From NCBI GenBank assembly GCA_020633465.1, contig JACKDN010000005.1, forward strand, positions 124,001-188,000: a stretch of DNA of 64,000 nt, given 5' to 3'. Both the position numbers and the translations under genes were made by a program. The notes below the pieces were generated by a model, which was not told the origin of the DNA, did not search any database, and saw only the letters and a program-made list of their open reading frames with translations. Position 1 is the stretch's first letter. Each line of letters begins with the position of its first letter. Positions 34,071 to 42,772 of the stretch are shown in pieces. Source of the stretch: Myxococcales bacterium. Lineage in GTDB: Bacteria; Myxococcota_A; Bradymonadia; UBA7976; UBA1532.

Positions 34071-34846
34071 CAGGCGTCTCCGGGCAACAGGGCTTCCTGC
34101 CAGCGCGGATGCGCGGGCGTGGGCAGCAGGTCGGCGCGCAGGCGCGCCACGTCGAACTCGGCGAGCGGCTTGCGCAGCTTGGGGCCGAAGCCGGGCAGAT
34201 CGAGGCCGGCCACGACGCAGGCGGCCTGGTAGAAGGCCTGGCGCGTGGGGCACGGGGGCGTCACCGCCAGGTAGGTGTCGGCGGGCGCCGGGTGGCGCAG
34301 GGCCTCGAAGGCGGCGGTGGCGGCGTCGGCGTAGTGGATCAGCGCGAGCGTCTTGTCGGGCGGGCCCAGCGGGGCCTCGCCTCGGCGCTCGAGGGCCGAC
34401 ATGGGGCCGCGGCCCTTCTCGTACAGGCCGCCGCAGCGCAGGACGACGCCGCCCGCGCCGGCCCAGTCGCGGAACACCTTCTCCATGCCGACGCAGCGCA
34501 GGGCGCGATCCGAGCGGCCGGGGGGCGTGTCCTCGTCGACGGGGCCGTGGGGCACGCCGTAGTAGCTGGTGGAGCTGATCACGACCGCGCGCGCCGGCGC
34601 CGGCCCGTCGCGCAGGCCCGCGACGGCCATGGTCAGGGCGTCGCTGCCGGGCAGCGCCAACAGCAGCGCGTCGTCGGGGCCGATGTCCTCGGGCTTGCCC
34701 AGGCGGGGCTCGACGCCCGCGGCGCGCAGGGCGTCGTGGCGGTCGGGCGAGGCCGTGTGGCCCACGGCGCGCCCACCCGCGGCGACCCACGCCTCGGCCA
34801 CGCGCGCGCCCAGCGTCCCTGCGCCGTACACCACCAGACGCCTCAC
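34070..34846 (-). CDS. NAD(P)-binding Rossmann-fold protein, YeeZ/SDR-like
   Basis: 258 residues from GTG 34846 with GGAGG five bases upstream. The N-terminus RRLVVYGAGTLGARVAEAW is a dinucleotide-binding motif. The SSTSYYGVPHGPVDEDTPP segment and YxxxK-like surroundings resemble the atypical SDR/epimerase family of YeeZ. Substrate unknown. It overlaps the methyltransferase stop by 4 bp and the phosphatase start by one base, so all three are translationally coupled. Confidence 0.8.
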   Translation of the reverse strand: MRRLVVYGAGTLGARVAEAWVAAGGRAVGHTASPDRHDALRAAGVEPRLGKPEDIGPDDALLLALPGSDALTMAVAGLRDGPAPARAVVISSTSYYGVPHGPVDEDTPPGRSDRALRCVGMEKVFRDWAGAGGVVLRCGGLYEKGRGPMSALERRGEAPLGPPDKTLALIHYADAATAAFEALRHPAPADTYLAVTPPCPTRQAFYQAACVVAGLDLPGFGPKLRKPLAEFDVARLRADLLPTPAHPRWQEALLPGDA

Positions 34847-35820
34847 GGATCCTCCCGCCTCTGCGCCACCACGCGGGTGCCGCCGCTGCGCCCGGCCAGC
34901 GCGCACAGCCCGGTCACCAGCAGATCGAGGGGCATCAGCGCCAGGAACAGCGCCAACCACCCCCATGGGGTGCCCCCGGGCGGCCGGAACACCAGCCGCC
35001 GGGCGAAGCCGCCGCGCAGGCCCAGCGCCAGCAGCAGGCTGCCGGCCAGCTCGGTCGGCAGCCACGGTCGGCTGACCTGCGCGACACGGAAGCCCGCGCC
35101 CTCGATCAGGCCGCGGAGCGCCCCCGGGTCGAAATGGTACAGGTGCGTCGGGGCCTGCAGGAAGAGCCATCGCCCGCGGAACAGGCGCGCGAGCGGGCCG
35201 ACGGCGGGCACCTCGAGCGTCAGCCACCCGCCGGGCCGGGTGACGCGGGCCAGCTCGCGCAGCTCGGCGGCGGGATCGTAGACGTGCTCGAGGCAGTGCC
35301 AGCTGGTGACGAGATCGAAGTGGCCGTCGGGGTAGCCCTGCGCGCCCAGCTCGCCCACGTCGACCGGCACGTCGAACACCTCGCCGGCGAAGGCGGCGCA
35401 GCGCGCGTCGAAGTCGACGCCGCGCACGTCGGCGCCGGTGCGGTCGCGCACGGCGCGCGCGAAGGCGCCCAGCCCGCAGCCGGCGTCGAGCAACCGCTGC
35501 CCCGGCGCCACCTCGACGCCCTGCTGCTTCAGGCGGCGCAGGTAGTCGGCCGCGCGCACGTCGTCCAGCGCCAGCGCGCCCGAGGGCCCCTTCGCCTGCG
35601 CCAGCGCGCGCCGCCGGTCGAGCTCGGGTGGGTTGTAGTAGCCGGCGTACCAGGGCCCCATCTCGTCCGGCGCGGGCCGCGGATCGAGCACCCAGGTGCC
35701 GCACTCGACGCAAGCCCCGTAGTCGAAGCTGCCGCCCAGGCCCCAGAAGGTGTCCTCGGCGCCGCGCACCACGGGCTCGAGGGCGGCGTCGGGGTGGGCG
35801 GGACAGCGGGCGCTCTGCAT
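34843..35820 (-). CDS. Class I SAM-dependent methyltransferase with membrane-associated C-terminus
   Basis: 325 residues from ATG 35820; the frame opens further upstream but that part is Arg/Pro-rich. An N-terminal Cys pair (ARCPAHP, GACVECGTW) hints at a small zinc site. Residues about 95-230 are a methyltransferase domain (motif I RLLDAGCGLGAFARAV, WHCLEHVYDP, TRPGGWLTLEVP). It resembles enzymes that modify sugars or lipid-linked glycans. The last 80 residues hold two hydrophobic segments (LAGSLLLALGLRGG, WLALFLALMPLDLLVTGL), so it probably sits on the inner membrane. First gene of the operon leading to PP2C-cNMP and SNF2. Confidence 0.82.
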   Translation of the reverse strand: MQSARCPAHPDAALEPVVRGAEDTFWGLGGSFDYGACVECGTWVLDPRPAPDEMGPWYAGYYNPPELDRRRALAQAKGPSGALALDDVRAADYLRRLKQQGVEVAPGQRLLDAGCGLGAFARAVRDRTGADVRGVDFDARCAAFAGEVFDVPVDVGELGAQGYPDGHFDLVTSWHCLEHVYDPAAELRELARVTRPGGWLTLEVPAVGPLARLFRGRWLFLQAPTHLYHFDPGALRGLIEGAGFRVAQVSRPWLPTELAGSLLLALGLRGGFARRLVFRPPGGTPWGWLALFLALMPLDLLVTGLCALAGRSGGTRVVAQRREDP

Positions 35821-35969
35821 GCGGCTGTATCGCCCGATCGGGGCGGCGGCATCAAGGGCGGGGGGGAAGAGCCGGCCGGATGGGGACGCGACGCGACGAG
35901 ACGCGCTCCCGCCTCGACCCGTCATTCGTGCCTTGCGACGCTCTGCCGATCACGGGCGGGAAGGGGAAG

Positions 35970-36008
35970 GGCCGGCCGGGGTGCCAGGGGGAGACACCCC
36001 GACCGGCC
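35970..36008 (-). terminator. Strong hairpin downstream of the first DUF2330 gene
   Basis: 14-bp stem (35970-35983 with 35995-36008, one C-A mismatch) and an 11-base loop, lying 12 bp after the DUF2330 stop. On the minus strand it is followed by a C/T-rich run rather than pure T. Likely a transcription terminator, isolating this gene from the methyltransferase operon. Confidence 0.55.
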
Positions 36009-36019
36009 GGGGGAGTCGG

Positions 36020-37723
36020 TCAGGCGCGGCGGCGGCGGCGCAGGAGGGCGACGGCGGCCAGCAGGGCCAGGCCGGCGAGATCGCCGCCGCGGCCGGGCGT
36101 CGCGCTGCACAAGCCGCTGTCGCCGCCACCGGCGGTGGGCATGTTCGGGTTGCGCGGCAGCGCGGTCGGCTGGCCGGTGGGCATCGGGCTCACTCGGCCG
36201 GGGTAGGGCAGCGCGGGCTCGCGCAGGGGCACGTTCAGGGCCGCCGGCGGCACCGGCACGATGGGATCGGCGCAGCTGGCGTAGGCGCGGCCCATCTCGT
36301 CGAGCAGACCGACGGCCACCTTGCCCGGCGCGCAGCGGCAGCTCTGGAAGCCGTTGAGCGTGACGCACTCGTTGCCCGCCCCGCAGGGATCGCCGGCGCA
36401 GGCGTCGGGGAAGGCCAGCGTCGGATCGCCGCCCATCACGTCGGCGTCGGTGAAGTTCAGGCGCGCGTCGCCGCAGGCCACCGAGGCGCCGGCGCGGGCG
36501 GCGCTGTCGTTCTGCGCGCGAGCCAGCGTGCCCTCGGCGCAGGCGCAGGCCGGCATCGCGCCGCGGTTCTCGTCCTCGACGGCGGCGCAGGTGCCGCCCT
36601 GGCCGCAGGCCGCGAAGTCGCAGGGGTCGTAGGTCTCGGGGGGCGGGCCGCAGGCGTCGCGCCCCCCCTCGGGCTCGGGCACCGTGTGCACGTTCGACAC
36701 GTCGCCGCCCTCGACCGCCCCGAAGACCGGGTCGTAGTCCATCTCGGCGGGCGACACGCGGGCGTACAGCCGGGTGATGTAGGGCTTCGACGCCAGCACC
36801 TCGGCCAGCGCGTCGCGCGCGTCGATGGCCTCCTGCCCCAGGCGTTCGGGCACGAAGCTGTCGCGCACCGTCTGCGCCAGCTCGGCCGTGGGGCCGGCCA
36901 GCTCGGTCACGAAGGCCTTGCCGTCGGCGTCGTCGACCAAACGCGCCACCAGCGGCACGTAGTTGGTCGTCCAGGTCCACGGGTCGAACCGCAGATCGGC
37001 GTCGTCGATCAGCAGGTTCTCGCCGTTGACCAGGCCGTAGCGGCGGTCGGAGAGGATCCAGATCTTCACGCCCATCTCGAGCTGCGCCGCCACCGAGGTC
37101 AGGCGCAGGGGCACGGCCGGCGCCATGCCCGCGTAGGTCATCTTGATCGGCTCGATGCTGTCGGTGTCCTCACCGGGGGCCAGCTTCATGGCCAGGAACT
37201 TCATGCCCTCGGCGGTGTAGAGCGCCACGAAGGGCTCCATGGCGGGGAGGATGCGGTACCCGTTGGCGCGCAGCCACTCGACGAGGGCGCGCGGATCGCT
37301 CGACTGGATGGTCGCCGTCTCGAAGGGGCCCACGCGCTCCTGCGCCAGCACGTCCACCTCGTCGCGGGCGCCCGGCGGCGCCCCGCCGGCCGCGCCGTCG
37401 GCGTCGGCCTCGGCGAAGCAGCCCCACGGCACCTGGAACTGGGGCTGGGTGGCCAGGTCGAGGCCGTTGAACGCCCGCCCGTACCAGGTGTCGAGCTCGG
37501 GCACCGAGGGCACCGGCACCACCCAGGCGAAGCCCTCGGGCTCGCCCTGGTAGGCGATCTCGACGTAGCTGGTGATCGTGCCGTCGCCGTGGTCGACGAA
37601 GAGGATGCGCTCGGCCTGCTGGTCGACCGGCTGAGCGCTGCAGAAGAAGCCGCCGCAGGCCGAAGCCGCGATCGGCGCGAAGGCCGCGAGCGCCGCGGCG
37701 ATCGCGGTGAGCAGAGTGCGCAT
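36020..37723 (-). CDS. DUF2330 secreted protein with MYXO-CTERM-like tail
   Basis: 567 residues. Signal peptide MRTLLTAIAAALAAFAPIAASA, then the family start CGGFFC. Residues about 25-340 form the DUF2330 region (RILFVDHGDGTITSYVEIAY, FAWVVPVPSVPEL). A Cys-rich, EGF-like segment follows (CDFAACGQGGTC, DPCGAGNECVTLNGFQSC). The C-terminus GLCSATP, then hydrophobic GDLAGLALLAAVALL, then RRRRRA, is a MYXO-CTERM-like sorting tail, but with one Cys in place of the usual pair. Such proteins are processed at the outer surface in Myxococcota. Divergent from two paralogues; the shared 208-bp gap holds both promoters. Confidence 0.88.
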   Translation of the reverse strand: MRTLLTAIAAALAAFAPIAASACGGFFCSAQPVDQQAERILFVDHGDGTITSYVEIAYQGEPEGFAWVVPVPSVPELDTWYGRAFNGLDLATQPQFQVPWGCFAEADADGAAGGAPPGARDEVDVLAQERVGPFETATIQSSDPRALVEWLRANGYRILPAMEPFVALYTAEGMKFLAMKLAPGEDTDSIEPIKMTYAGMAPAVPLRLTSVAAQLEMGVKIWILSDRRYGLVNGENLLIDDADLRFDPWTWTTNYVPLVARLVDDADGKAFVTELAGPTAELAQTVRDSFVPERLGQEAIDARDALAEVLASKPYITRLYARVSPAEMDYDPVFGAVEGGDVSNVHTVPEPEGGRDACGPPPETYDPCDFAACGQGGTCAAVEDENRGAMPACACAEGTLARAQNDSAARAGASVACGDARLNFTDADVMGGDPTLAFPDACAGDPCGAGNECVTLNGFQSCRCAPGKVAVGLLDEMGRAYASCADPIVPVPPAALNVPLREPALPYPGRVSPMPTGQPTALPRNPNMPTAGGGDSGLCSATPGRGGDLAGLALLAAVALLRRRRRA

Positions 37724-37931
37724 GATGTCCCCCGATGCGTTCCGTCGGGGGCGTCTACAAGGCCCGTGCCAGCGACGCCGCGCCCGAACAGCGCGGGCCC
37801 GCGCCCCGCGCCGGCTCAACTTTCCGCGAGCGGCACTCAGGAATCCGGCGCGACGCGACCACGCCATCGCGCCGTCGCCCCCGCACGCCCCTTGCAGCTA
37901 TGCTGGCGACCAGTCCGGGGAGGAACCACCC

Positions 37932-39632
37932 ATGCGCACACTCGTCGCGGCCCTCGCGGTCGCCCTCTTGCCCCACGCCGCCCTCGCCTGCGGCGGCATG
38001 TTCTGCAACAACAACCAGCCGATCACGCAGAGCGCGGAGCGCATCCTGTTCGCCCAGGACGGCGACCAGATCGAGATGCACGTCCAGATCACCTACCAGG
38101 GCCCGCCGCAGGACTTCGGCTGGCTGCTGCCGGTGCCGCCCGACGTGGAGACCACGCTGTCGAGCGAGCAGCTGTTCGCGCAGCTCGACGCCGTCTTCGG
38201 CCCGCGCTTCCAGCTCGTCACCGAGTTCGACGAGGACTGCCCGCCGCCTCCGCTGGCCGCGGACGGCGCGGGCGGCGGCAACGAGGGCCCCGGCGGCCGC
38301 GGCGTCAGCGTCCTGTCGCGCGAGGCGATCGGCCCCTTCGATCGCGTCATCCTCGAGGCCGACAGCGTCATGGATCTGCGCGCCTGGCTCGACCGCGAGA
38401 ACTTCCAGATCCCCGAAGGCACCGACGACAAGCTGCAGCCCTACGTCGACGCGGGCGCCGTCTTCGTCGCGGTCAAGCTGCTGCCCGGCGCCGACACCGG
38501 CGACATCCAGCCCCTGCGCCTGACCTTCACCGCCAGCCTGCCCTCCATCCCCATCCGCCCCACCGCCGTGGCCACCGAGCCGGACATGGGGCTGATCGTC
38601 CACCTGCTGGGCAGCGCGCGCGCCATCCCCAAGAACTACCGCCACCTGCAGATCAACGAGGCGGCCATCGACTGGGTCGGCGGCGGCCAGAACTACCCCG
38701 ACGTCGTCAGCCAGGCGGCAGACGAGGCGGGCGGCCAGGGCTTCGCCACCGACTTCGCCGGCCCGCACGAGAGCCAGCTCGACGCGCTGCTGCAGCCCAT
38801 CGAGGGTGAGCGGCTCGAGGGCCTGCGCGCGGCGACCACCCTGCGCGAGGCGGTGGACGCGCTGGGCAACCTGAACGACGCCGATCTGCAACGCATCCTC
38901 GGCGACTTCTTCGAGCTGCCCGAGGGCGTGACGCCCGCGCAGTTCTTCCAGTGCCCCGACTGCTGGGGCGACGTGGACTGGGAGCAGGCGGTCGACGGCG
39001 CGGCGCTGGCCGCCGACATCGAGGCGACGGTGAACCCGGCGCGCGCGCCCATCCTGGCGCTGCTGGCCGGCCACCCCTACCTGTCGCGCCTGTACACGAC
39101 GATGAGCGCCGACGAGATGACCCTCGACCCCGAGTTCGCCTACAACCCCGACCTGGACGGACAGACCAACGTGCGTACGGCCACGCGGCGCATCCACTGC
39201 GCGCCCGGCGGCGTGGACATGGGCTCGGACATCGTGCTGGCCAACGGGCTGTCGTTCATGCTGGACGGTGGCGCCGTGCCCGACGCCATCCAGCGGCAGG
39301 CCGGCGAGACCGTGCGCGGCGAGGGCGTGCCGGCGGCCGCGGTCATCGAGCAGATGGAGGAGCGCGGGCAGCCGATCGTCATCGACGACCGCAGCGACGC
39401 GCTGGCCGAGCGCTACAACGGCGGCATGCCCGGCGGCGGACCCGGCGGCGGGCCGGGCGCCGGCCCGGGCGCGGGTCCGGGCGGCGGCGGCGCGGCCGAC
39501 GGCGGGGTGGGCGGCCGCGGGGCCGACGGCGGCGACGACGGCTGCGATTGCGACGCGACGGACGGCGGCAGCCCGGTCGGCCTGCTCGGCGTGCTGCTGG
39601 GCCTGGGTCTGCTGCGTCGCCGCCGGCGGTAA
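37932..39632 (+). CDS. DUF2330 secreted protein with MYXO-CTERM tail (paralogue 2)
   Basis: 566 residues, ATG with GGGGAGGAA at 37917-37925. Signal peptide MRTLVAALAVALLPHAALA is followed by CGGMFC. The core shares long runs with paralogue 3 (INEAAIDW, GGGQNYPDVVSQAADEAGGQ, RQAGETVRGEGVPAA). A Gly/Pro-rich spacer (residues about 498-520) precedes the tail GCDCDATDGGSP, a hydrophobic helix and RRRRR, a canonical MYXO-CTERM signal for export and surface anchoring. Function of DUF2330 unknown. Paralogue 3 follows after 55 bp, probably in the same transcript. Confidence 0.9.
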   Translation: MRTLVAALAVALLPHAALACGGMFCNNNQPITQSAERILFAQDGDQIEMHVQITYQGPPQDFGWLLPVPPDVETTLSSEQLFAQLDAVFGPRFQLVTEFDEDCPPPPLAADGAGGGNEGPGGRGVSVLSREAIGPFDRVILEADSVMDLRAWLDRENFQIPEGTDDKLQPYVDAGAVFVAVKLLPGADTGDIQPLRLTFTASLPSIPIRPTAVATEPDMGLIVHLLGSARAIPKNYRHLQINEAAIDWVGGGQNYPDVVSQAADEAGGQGFATDFAGPHESQLDALLQPIEGERLEGLRAATTLREAVDALGNLNDADLQRILGDFFELPEGVTPAQFFQCPDCWGDVDWEQAVDGAALAADIEATVNPARAPILALLAGHPYLSRLYTTMSADEMTLDPEFAYNPDLDGQTNVRTATRRIHCAPGGVDMGSDIVLANGLSFMLDGGAVPDAIQRQAGETVRGEGVPAAAVIEQMEERGQPIVIDDRSDALAERYNGGMPGGGPGGGPGAGPGAGPGGGGAADGGVGGRGADGGDDGCDCDATDGGSPVGLLGVLLGLGLLRRRRR

Positions 39633-39687
39633 GACCCGGCGCCGGATGGCGTCGGGTGCGAAGTCAAACCCCTCGAGGAGTCTTCTC

Positions 39688-41307
39688 GTGCGTCACCTTC
39701 TCGGCCTGCTGGCCGCCGCCCTCGTCGCCGCCGCCCCCGCCGCCGCCCTGGCCTGCGGGGGCCTGTTCTGCAACAACGCCCAGCCCGTCAACCAGGCCGC
39801 CGAGCGCATCCTGTTCGCCCGCGACGGCGATCGGACGGTGATGCACGTGCGCCTGACCTGGGACGGGCCACCCACCGAGTTCGGCTGGCTGCTGCCCGTG
39901 CCCGACGACGTCGAGGTGGGGCTGTCGAGCGAGCAGCTGTTCACGGAGCTCGATCGGCTCTACGCGCCGATCTTCACCCTCACCACCGAGTTCGAGGAGC
40001 GCTGCGAGTTCCTCGCGCGCGACGCCAGCTCCGGCGACGCGGGCGCCGCCGGCTTCCCCGGCGCCGGGGACGGCGGCGGCGGCGTGCAGGTGCTGTCGCG
40101 CCAGGCGATCGGCCCCTTCGACACCTCGGTCATCAAGGCCGACGACGTCGTGCCGCTGCGCCAATGGCTGGAGTCGAACGGCTATGGCATCCCCGAAGGC
40201 ACCGACGCCCTGCTGGTGCCCTATGTCGAGGCCGGCGCCGCCTTCGTCGCCCTGCGCCTGCTGCCCGACGCCGAGAGCCGCGAGGTGCAGCCCATCCGGC
40301 TGACCTTCACCAGCGACCAGCCCACGGTGCCCATCCGGCCCACGGCCGTCGCCGCCGAGCCCGACATGGGCGTCATCGTCCACGTGCTGGGTCAGCACCG
40401 CGCCATCCCCGAGAACTTCCTGCACGTGCGCATCAACGAGGCGGCCATCGACTGGCCGGGCGGCGGCCAGAACTACCCCGACGTCGTCAGCCAGGCCGCC
40501 GACGAGGCGGGCGGCCAGGCCTTCGCCACCGACTACGCCGGCGGCAGCAACGGCCTGCGCGGCAACCTGACCATCTACGACGCCCCCTTCATCGAGCAGG
40601 TGCGCGCCGCCCGCACCTTCCAGCAGTTGGAGGAGATCCTCTTTCGCTTCCAGGGCGACGCCGACATGGCGCGCGTCCTGCCCGGGGTGATCAGCGGGCC
40701 CGACGGCTTCGACCCGGTCGACTTCCTGGCCTGCCCCTGGTGCTACGACAACGAGCGCAACGCCATCACCGTCGACGGCGCGGCGCTAGCGATGCAGATC
40801 GAAGAGGCGATCAACCCGCCCCGCGAGGATCTCCTGCGCCTCATCGGCCAGCACCCCTATCTCACCCGGCTGTATTCGACGCTGAGCAGCCACGAGATGA
40901 CCCAGGATCCGCTCTTCGCCGAGAACCCCGATCTGGTCCCGGTGAGCAACCAGTACAACGCGACGCAGTACATCCGCTGCGGCAGCGACGGCGAGCCGGA
41001 CTTCGCCGGCGCCACCATCGAGACCGCCAGCGGCCTGCGCTTCCGCCTGGCCAACGGCGCCAACCCCAACGTCATCCAGCGCCAGGCGGGCGAGACGGTG
41101 CGCGGCGAGGGCGTGCCCGCCGCCCGCGTCATCGAGCAGCACCTCGTCGCCGGCCAGCCGATGGTGCAGAGCGACCGCACCGCCGAGATCGCCGACTCGA
41201 TGGCCGGCGACGACAGCGGCTGCGACTGCGACGCGGCCGACGGCAGCTCCCCCGCCGCCGCCCTGGCCCTGCTGGCCGTCCTGGGCCTGGTGCGCCGCCG
41301 CCGCTGA
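39688..41307 (+). CDS. DUF2330 secreted protein with MYXO-CTERM tail (paralogue 3)
   Basis: 539 residues from GTG 39688, which has GAGGAG (39675-39680) seven bases upstream; the frame opens earlier only as a shadow of paralogue 2. Signal MRHLLGLLAAALVAAAPAAALA then CGGLFC. Same DUF2330 core as its neighbour but no Gly/Pro spacer. The tail is GCDCDAADGSSP, hydrophobic ALALLAVLGLV, RRRR. The close similarity and tandem order indicate duplication, with divergence in the middle third (around the CPWCYDN versus CPDCWGD segments). Confidence 0.9.
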   Translation: MRHLLGLLAAALVAAAPAAALACGGLFCNNAQPVNQAAERILFARDGDRTVMHVRLTWDGPPTEFGWLLPVPDDVEVGLSSEQLFTELDRLYAPIFTLTTEFEERCEFLARDASSGDAGAAGFPGAGDGGGGVQVLSRQAIGPFDTSVIKADDVVPLRQWLESNGYGIPEGTDALLVPYVEAGAAFVALRLLPDAESREVQPIRLTFTSDQPTVPIRPTAVAAEPDMGVIVHVLGQHRAIPENFLHVRINEAAIDWPGGGQNYPDVVSQAADEAGGQAFATDYAGGSNGLRGNLTIYDAPFIEQVRAARTFQQLEEILFRFQGDADMARVLPGVISGPDGFDPVDFLACPWCYDNERNAITVDGAALAMQIEEAINPPREDLLRLIGQHPYLTRLYSTLSSHEMTQDPLFAENPDLVPVSNQYNATQYIRCGSDGEPDFAGATIETASGLRFRLANGANPNVIQRQAGETVRGEGVPAARVIEQHLVAGQPMVQSDRTAEIADSMAGDDSGCDCDAADGSSPAAALALLAVLGLVRRRR

Positions 41308-41403
41308 CGCGCGGGAGGGTATCCGGCCGCCGAGCCGTTCAACCCGCACGCGCGGCGTGCCGCTCATGTTCCTGTGCAGTGAGTCGATGTCACGGCACGG
41401 GCT

Positions 41404-41432
41404 TTGCGAATGAGTCGGCAGGCCCGTAGGAT
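41404..41432 (+). promoter_or_regulatory. Sigma-70-like promoter for the small pro-domain-like gene
   Basis: TTGCGA (41404-41409), 17-bp spacer, TAGGAT (41427-41432), followed by TGGAGG and ATG 41454. The 41308-41453 gap is less GC-rich than the coding DNA around it. Confidence 0.5.
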
Positions 41433-41453
41433 GCTCAGGCCGCTGGAGGAACC

Positions 41454-41714
41454 ATGACCGTCGACGAGCTGGCGCGCTTCCTGGAACAGCCCGACGTTCA
41501 CCGCGCGCTGCTGGGCGACTACACCGGGCCCTTCGCCCTCGGCGTCGGCGGCACCGAGGAGGCGCCCGTCATCGCGCTGGGCATCCAGCAGCCATCGCGC
41601 GTGCGGATTCGCCGCATGCGCGTGGGCGACGAGTGGGTGCCCGTGGTGGTCACGCGCATCGGCCGGCCTCGGGCGCTCCCAGGCTACAAGCGGCTGGCGG
41701 CCAACGAGGGCTGA
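41454..41714 (+). CDS. Small protein similar to the N-terminal domain of the following protease
   Basis: 86 residues, ATG with TGGAGG five bases upstream. No signal peptide. Residues 26-75 (FALGVGG, VIALGIQQPSRVRIRRM, WVPVVVTRIGRPRALPG) line up by eye with residues 27-73 of the trypsin-like protein encoded 57 bp downstream (AVGIGAH, FGLSVLRMA, AVPVTVTRAPGVPRLQ). In bacterial proteases of this type that segment is a pro-domain-like module ahead of the catalytic part. A free copy could act as an inhibitor or as a competing partner (inference). Confidence 0.65.
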   Translation: MTVDELARFLEQPDVHRALLGDYTGPFALGVGGTEEAPVIALGIQQPSRVRIRRMRVGDEWVPVVVTRIGRPRALPGYKRLAANEG

Positions 41715-41725
41715 CACTGCCCGTG

Positions 41726-41754
41726 TTGATGTGAGCCATGCCTTGCCCTAACGT
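41726..41754 (+). promoter_or_regulatory. Sigma-70-like promoter for the trypsin-like protease gene
   Basis: TTGATG (41726-41731), 17-bp spacer, TAACGT (41749-41754), then TGGAGG and ATG 41772. Layout and several bases (TGAG, GCCCTA-like, TGGAGGnACCATG) parallel the promoter of the preceding gene. Confidence 0.45.
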
Positions 41755-41771
41755 GCCCCCCTGGAGGCACC

Positions 41772-42725
41772 ATGGGCGTTCCCTTCGATTCGGTGGAGTC
41801 TGTCGTTCGTGCCGCCGCGCGGCAGTTCTTCGAGGCGGACGACCGGGTCACGGCCGTCGGCATCGGCGCGCACGGCCGGCGCTTCGGCCTGAGCGTCCTT
41901 CGGATGGCCGGTGGGCGCAACGCGCTGCCCGACCGGTTCCGCGCCGTGCCCGTCACCGTCACCCGGGCCCCCGGCGTCCCCCGCCTGCAAGCCACACCTC
42001 CCGAACAGCTGCCGTCGAACCCCCTGCACTGCGGTCTCGAAATCCAGAACTGGGACCACGACCTGCGGAGCGGCCGTCTGCACGCGGGTCTGGCAACCAT
42101 GGGGACCCTCGGCGGCTTCGTCCGGGACGCCGACGGCGTCGTCTACGTGCTGTCGAACAACCACGTGCTGGCCGGCGAGAACCACGCACGCCCGGGTGAC
42201 GCCGTCCGGCAGCCGTGCGCCGGACTGCCGCCCGGCACCCCGCTGCCGCGCATGCGTCTCGCGCGTTGGGTGCCCCTGCACTTCAGCGCCGTCGGGGCGC
42301 GCCACCCGGCGGCGTGGAACGAGGTGGACGCCGCGATCGCCCGGGTCGGGGACGGCGTGGCGTGGCAGGCGGGCTTCCTTCCCGTGCGTCGACGTGCGCC
42401 CCCTGCGGGCGTCGCCCGCGCGACCCTGCGGGACGCCGTCTTCAAGATCGGTCGGACGACCGGCGAGACGACCGGCGTCGTCGAGGCCCTCACCGATCGC
42501 GTCTACATGGAGCACGAGAACGGCGTGGCCTGGTTCCGCGGGCTGCTGCGCATTCGGGCCGACTCGGATCGGTTCTCCGACGACGGTGACTCGGGCGCGC
42601 TGGTGCTGCGCGCGGACGGCGTGGCCGTCGGCCTGCTCGTCGGCGGGGACGCCGACGTCAGTTGGGCGACGCCGATCGACACCGTGCTGGATGCCCTCGG
42701 CGTCGAGCTCTGCGCGGTGCCCTGA
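41772..42725 (+). CDS. Trypsin-like serine protease (Nal1/S1-like) with N-terminal pro-domain-like segment
   Basis: 317 residues, ATG with GGAGG. Residues about 15-75 form the small alpha/beta module shared with the upstream gene. The protease part shows His131 in VLSNNHVLAG, Asp186 in NEVDAAIA and Ser274 in GDSGAL, the complete trypsin triad; oxyanion Gly272 is present. The family fits the cytoplasmic-type bacterial trypsin relatives (rice Nal1-like) rather than secreted trypsins: there is no signal peptide. Substrate unknown. Trypsin-like peptidases are frequent components of predicted bacterial conflict and signalling systems, usually paired with small adaptors, which fits this locus. Confidence 0.85.
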   Translation: MGVPFDSVESVVRAAARQFFEADDRVTAVGIGAHGRRFGLSVLRMAGGRNALPDRFRAVPVTVTRAPGVPRLQATPPEQLPSNPLHCGLEIQNWDHDLRSGRLHAGLATMGTLGGFVRDADGVVYVLSNNHVLAGENHARPGDAVRQPCAGLPPGTPLPRMRLARWVPLHFSAVGARHPAAWNEVDAAIARVGDGVAWQAGFLPVRRRAPPAGVARATLRDAVFKIGRTTGETTGVVEALTDRVYMEHENGVAWFRGLLRIRADSDRFSDDGDSGALVLRADGVAVGLLVGGDADVSWATPIDTVLDALGVELCAVP

Positions 42726-42737
42726 CGCCGAGGCGCG

Positions 42738-42766
42738 TTGCCCCGCGTGGGGCCGTGTGCTACGCA
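42738..42766 (+). promoter_or_regulatory. Sigma-70-like promoter for the hydrolase-glpK pair
   Basis: TTGCCC (42738-42743), 17-bp spacer, TACGCA (42761-42766), ending 6 bp before ATG 42773 with no ribosome site: a leaderless transcript is likely if used. Confidence 0.4.
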
Positions 42767-42772
42767 CGCGGC

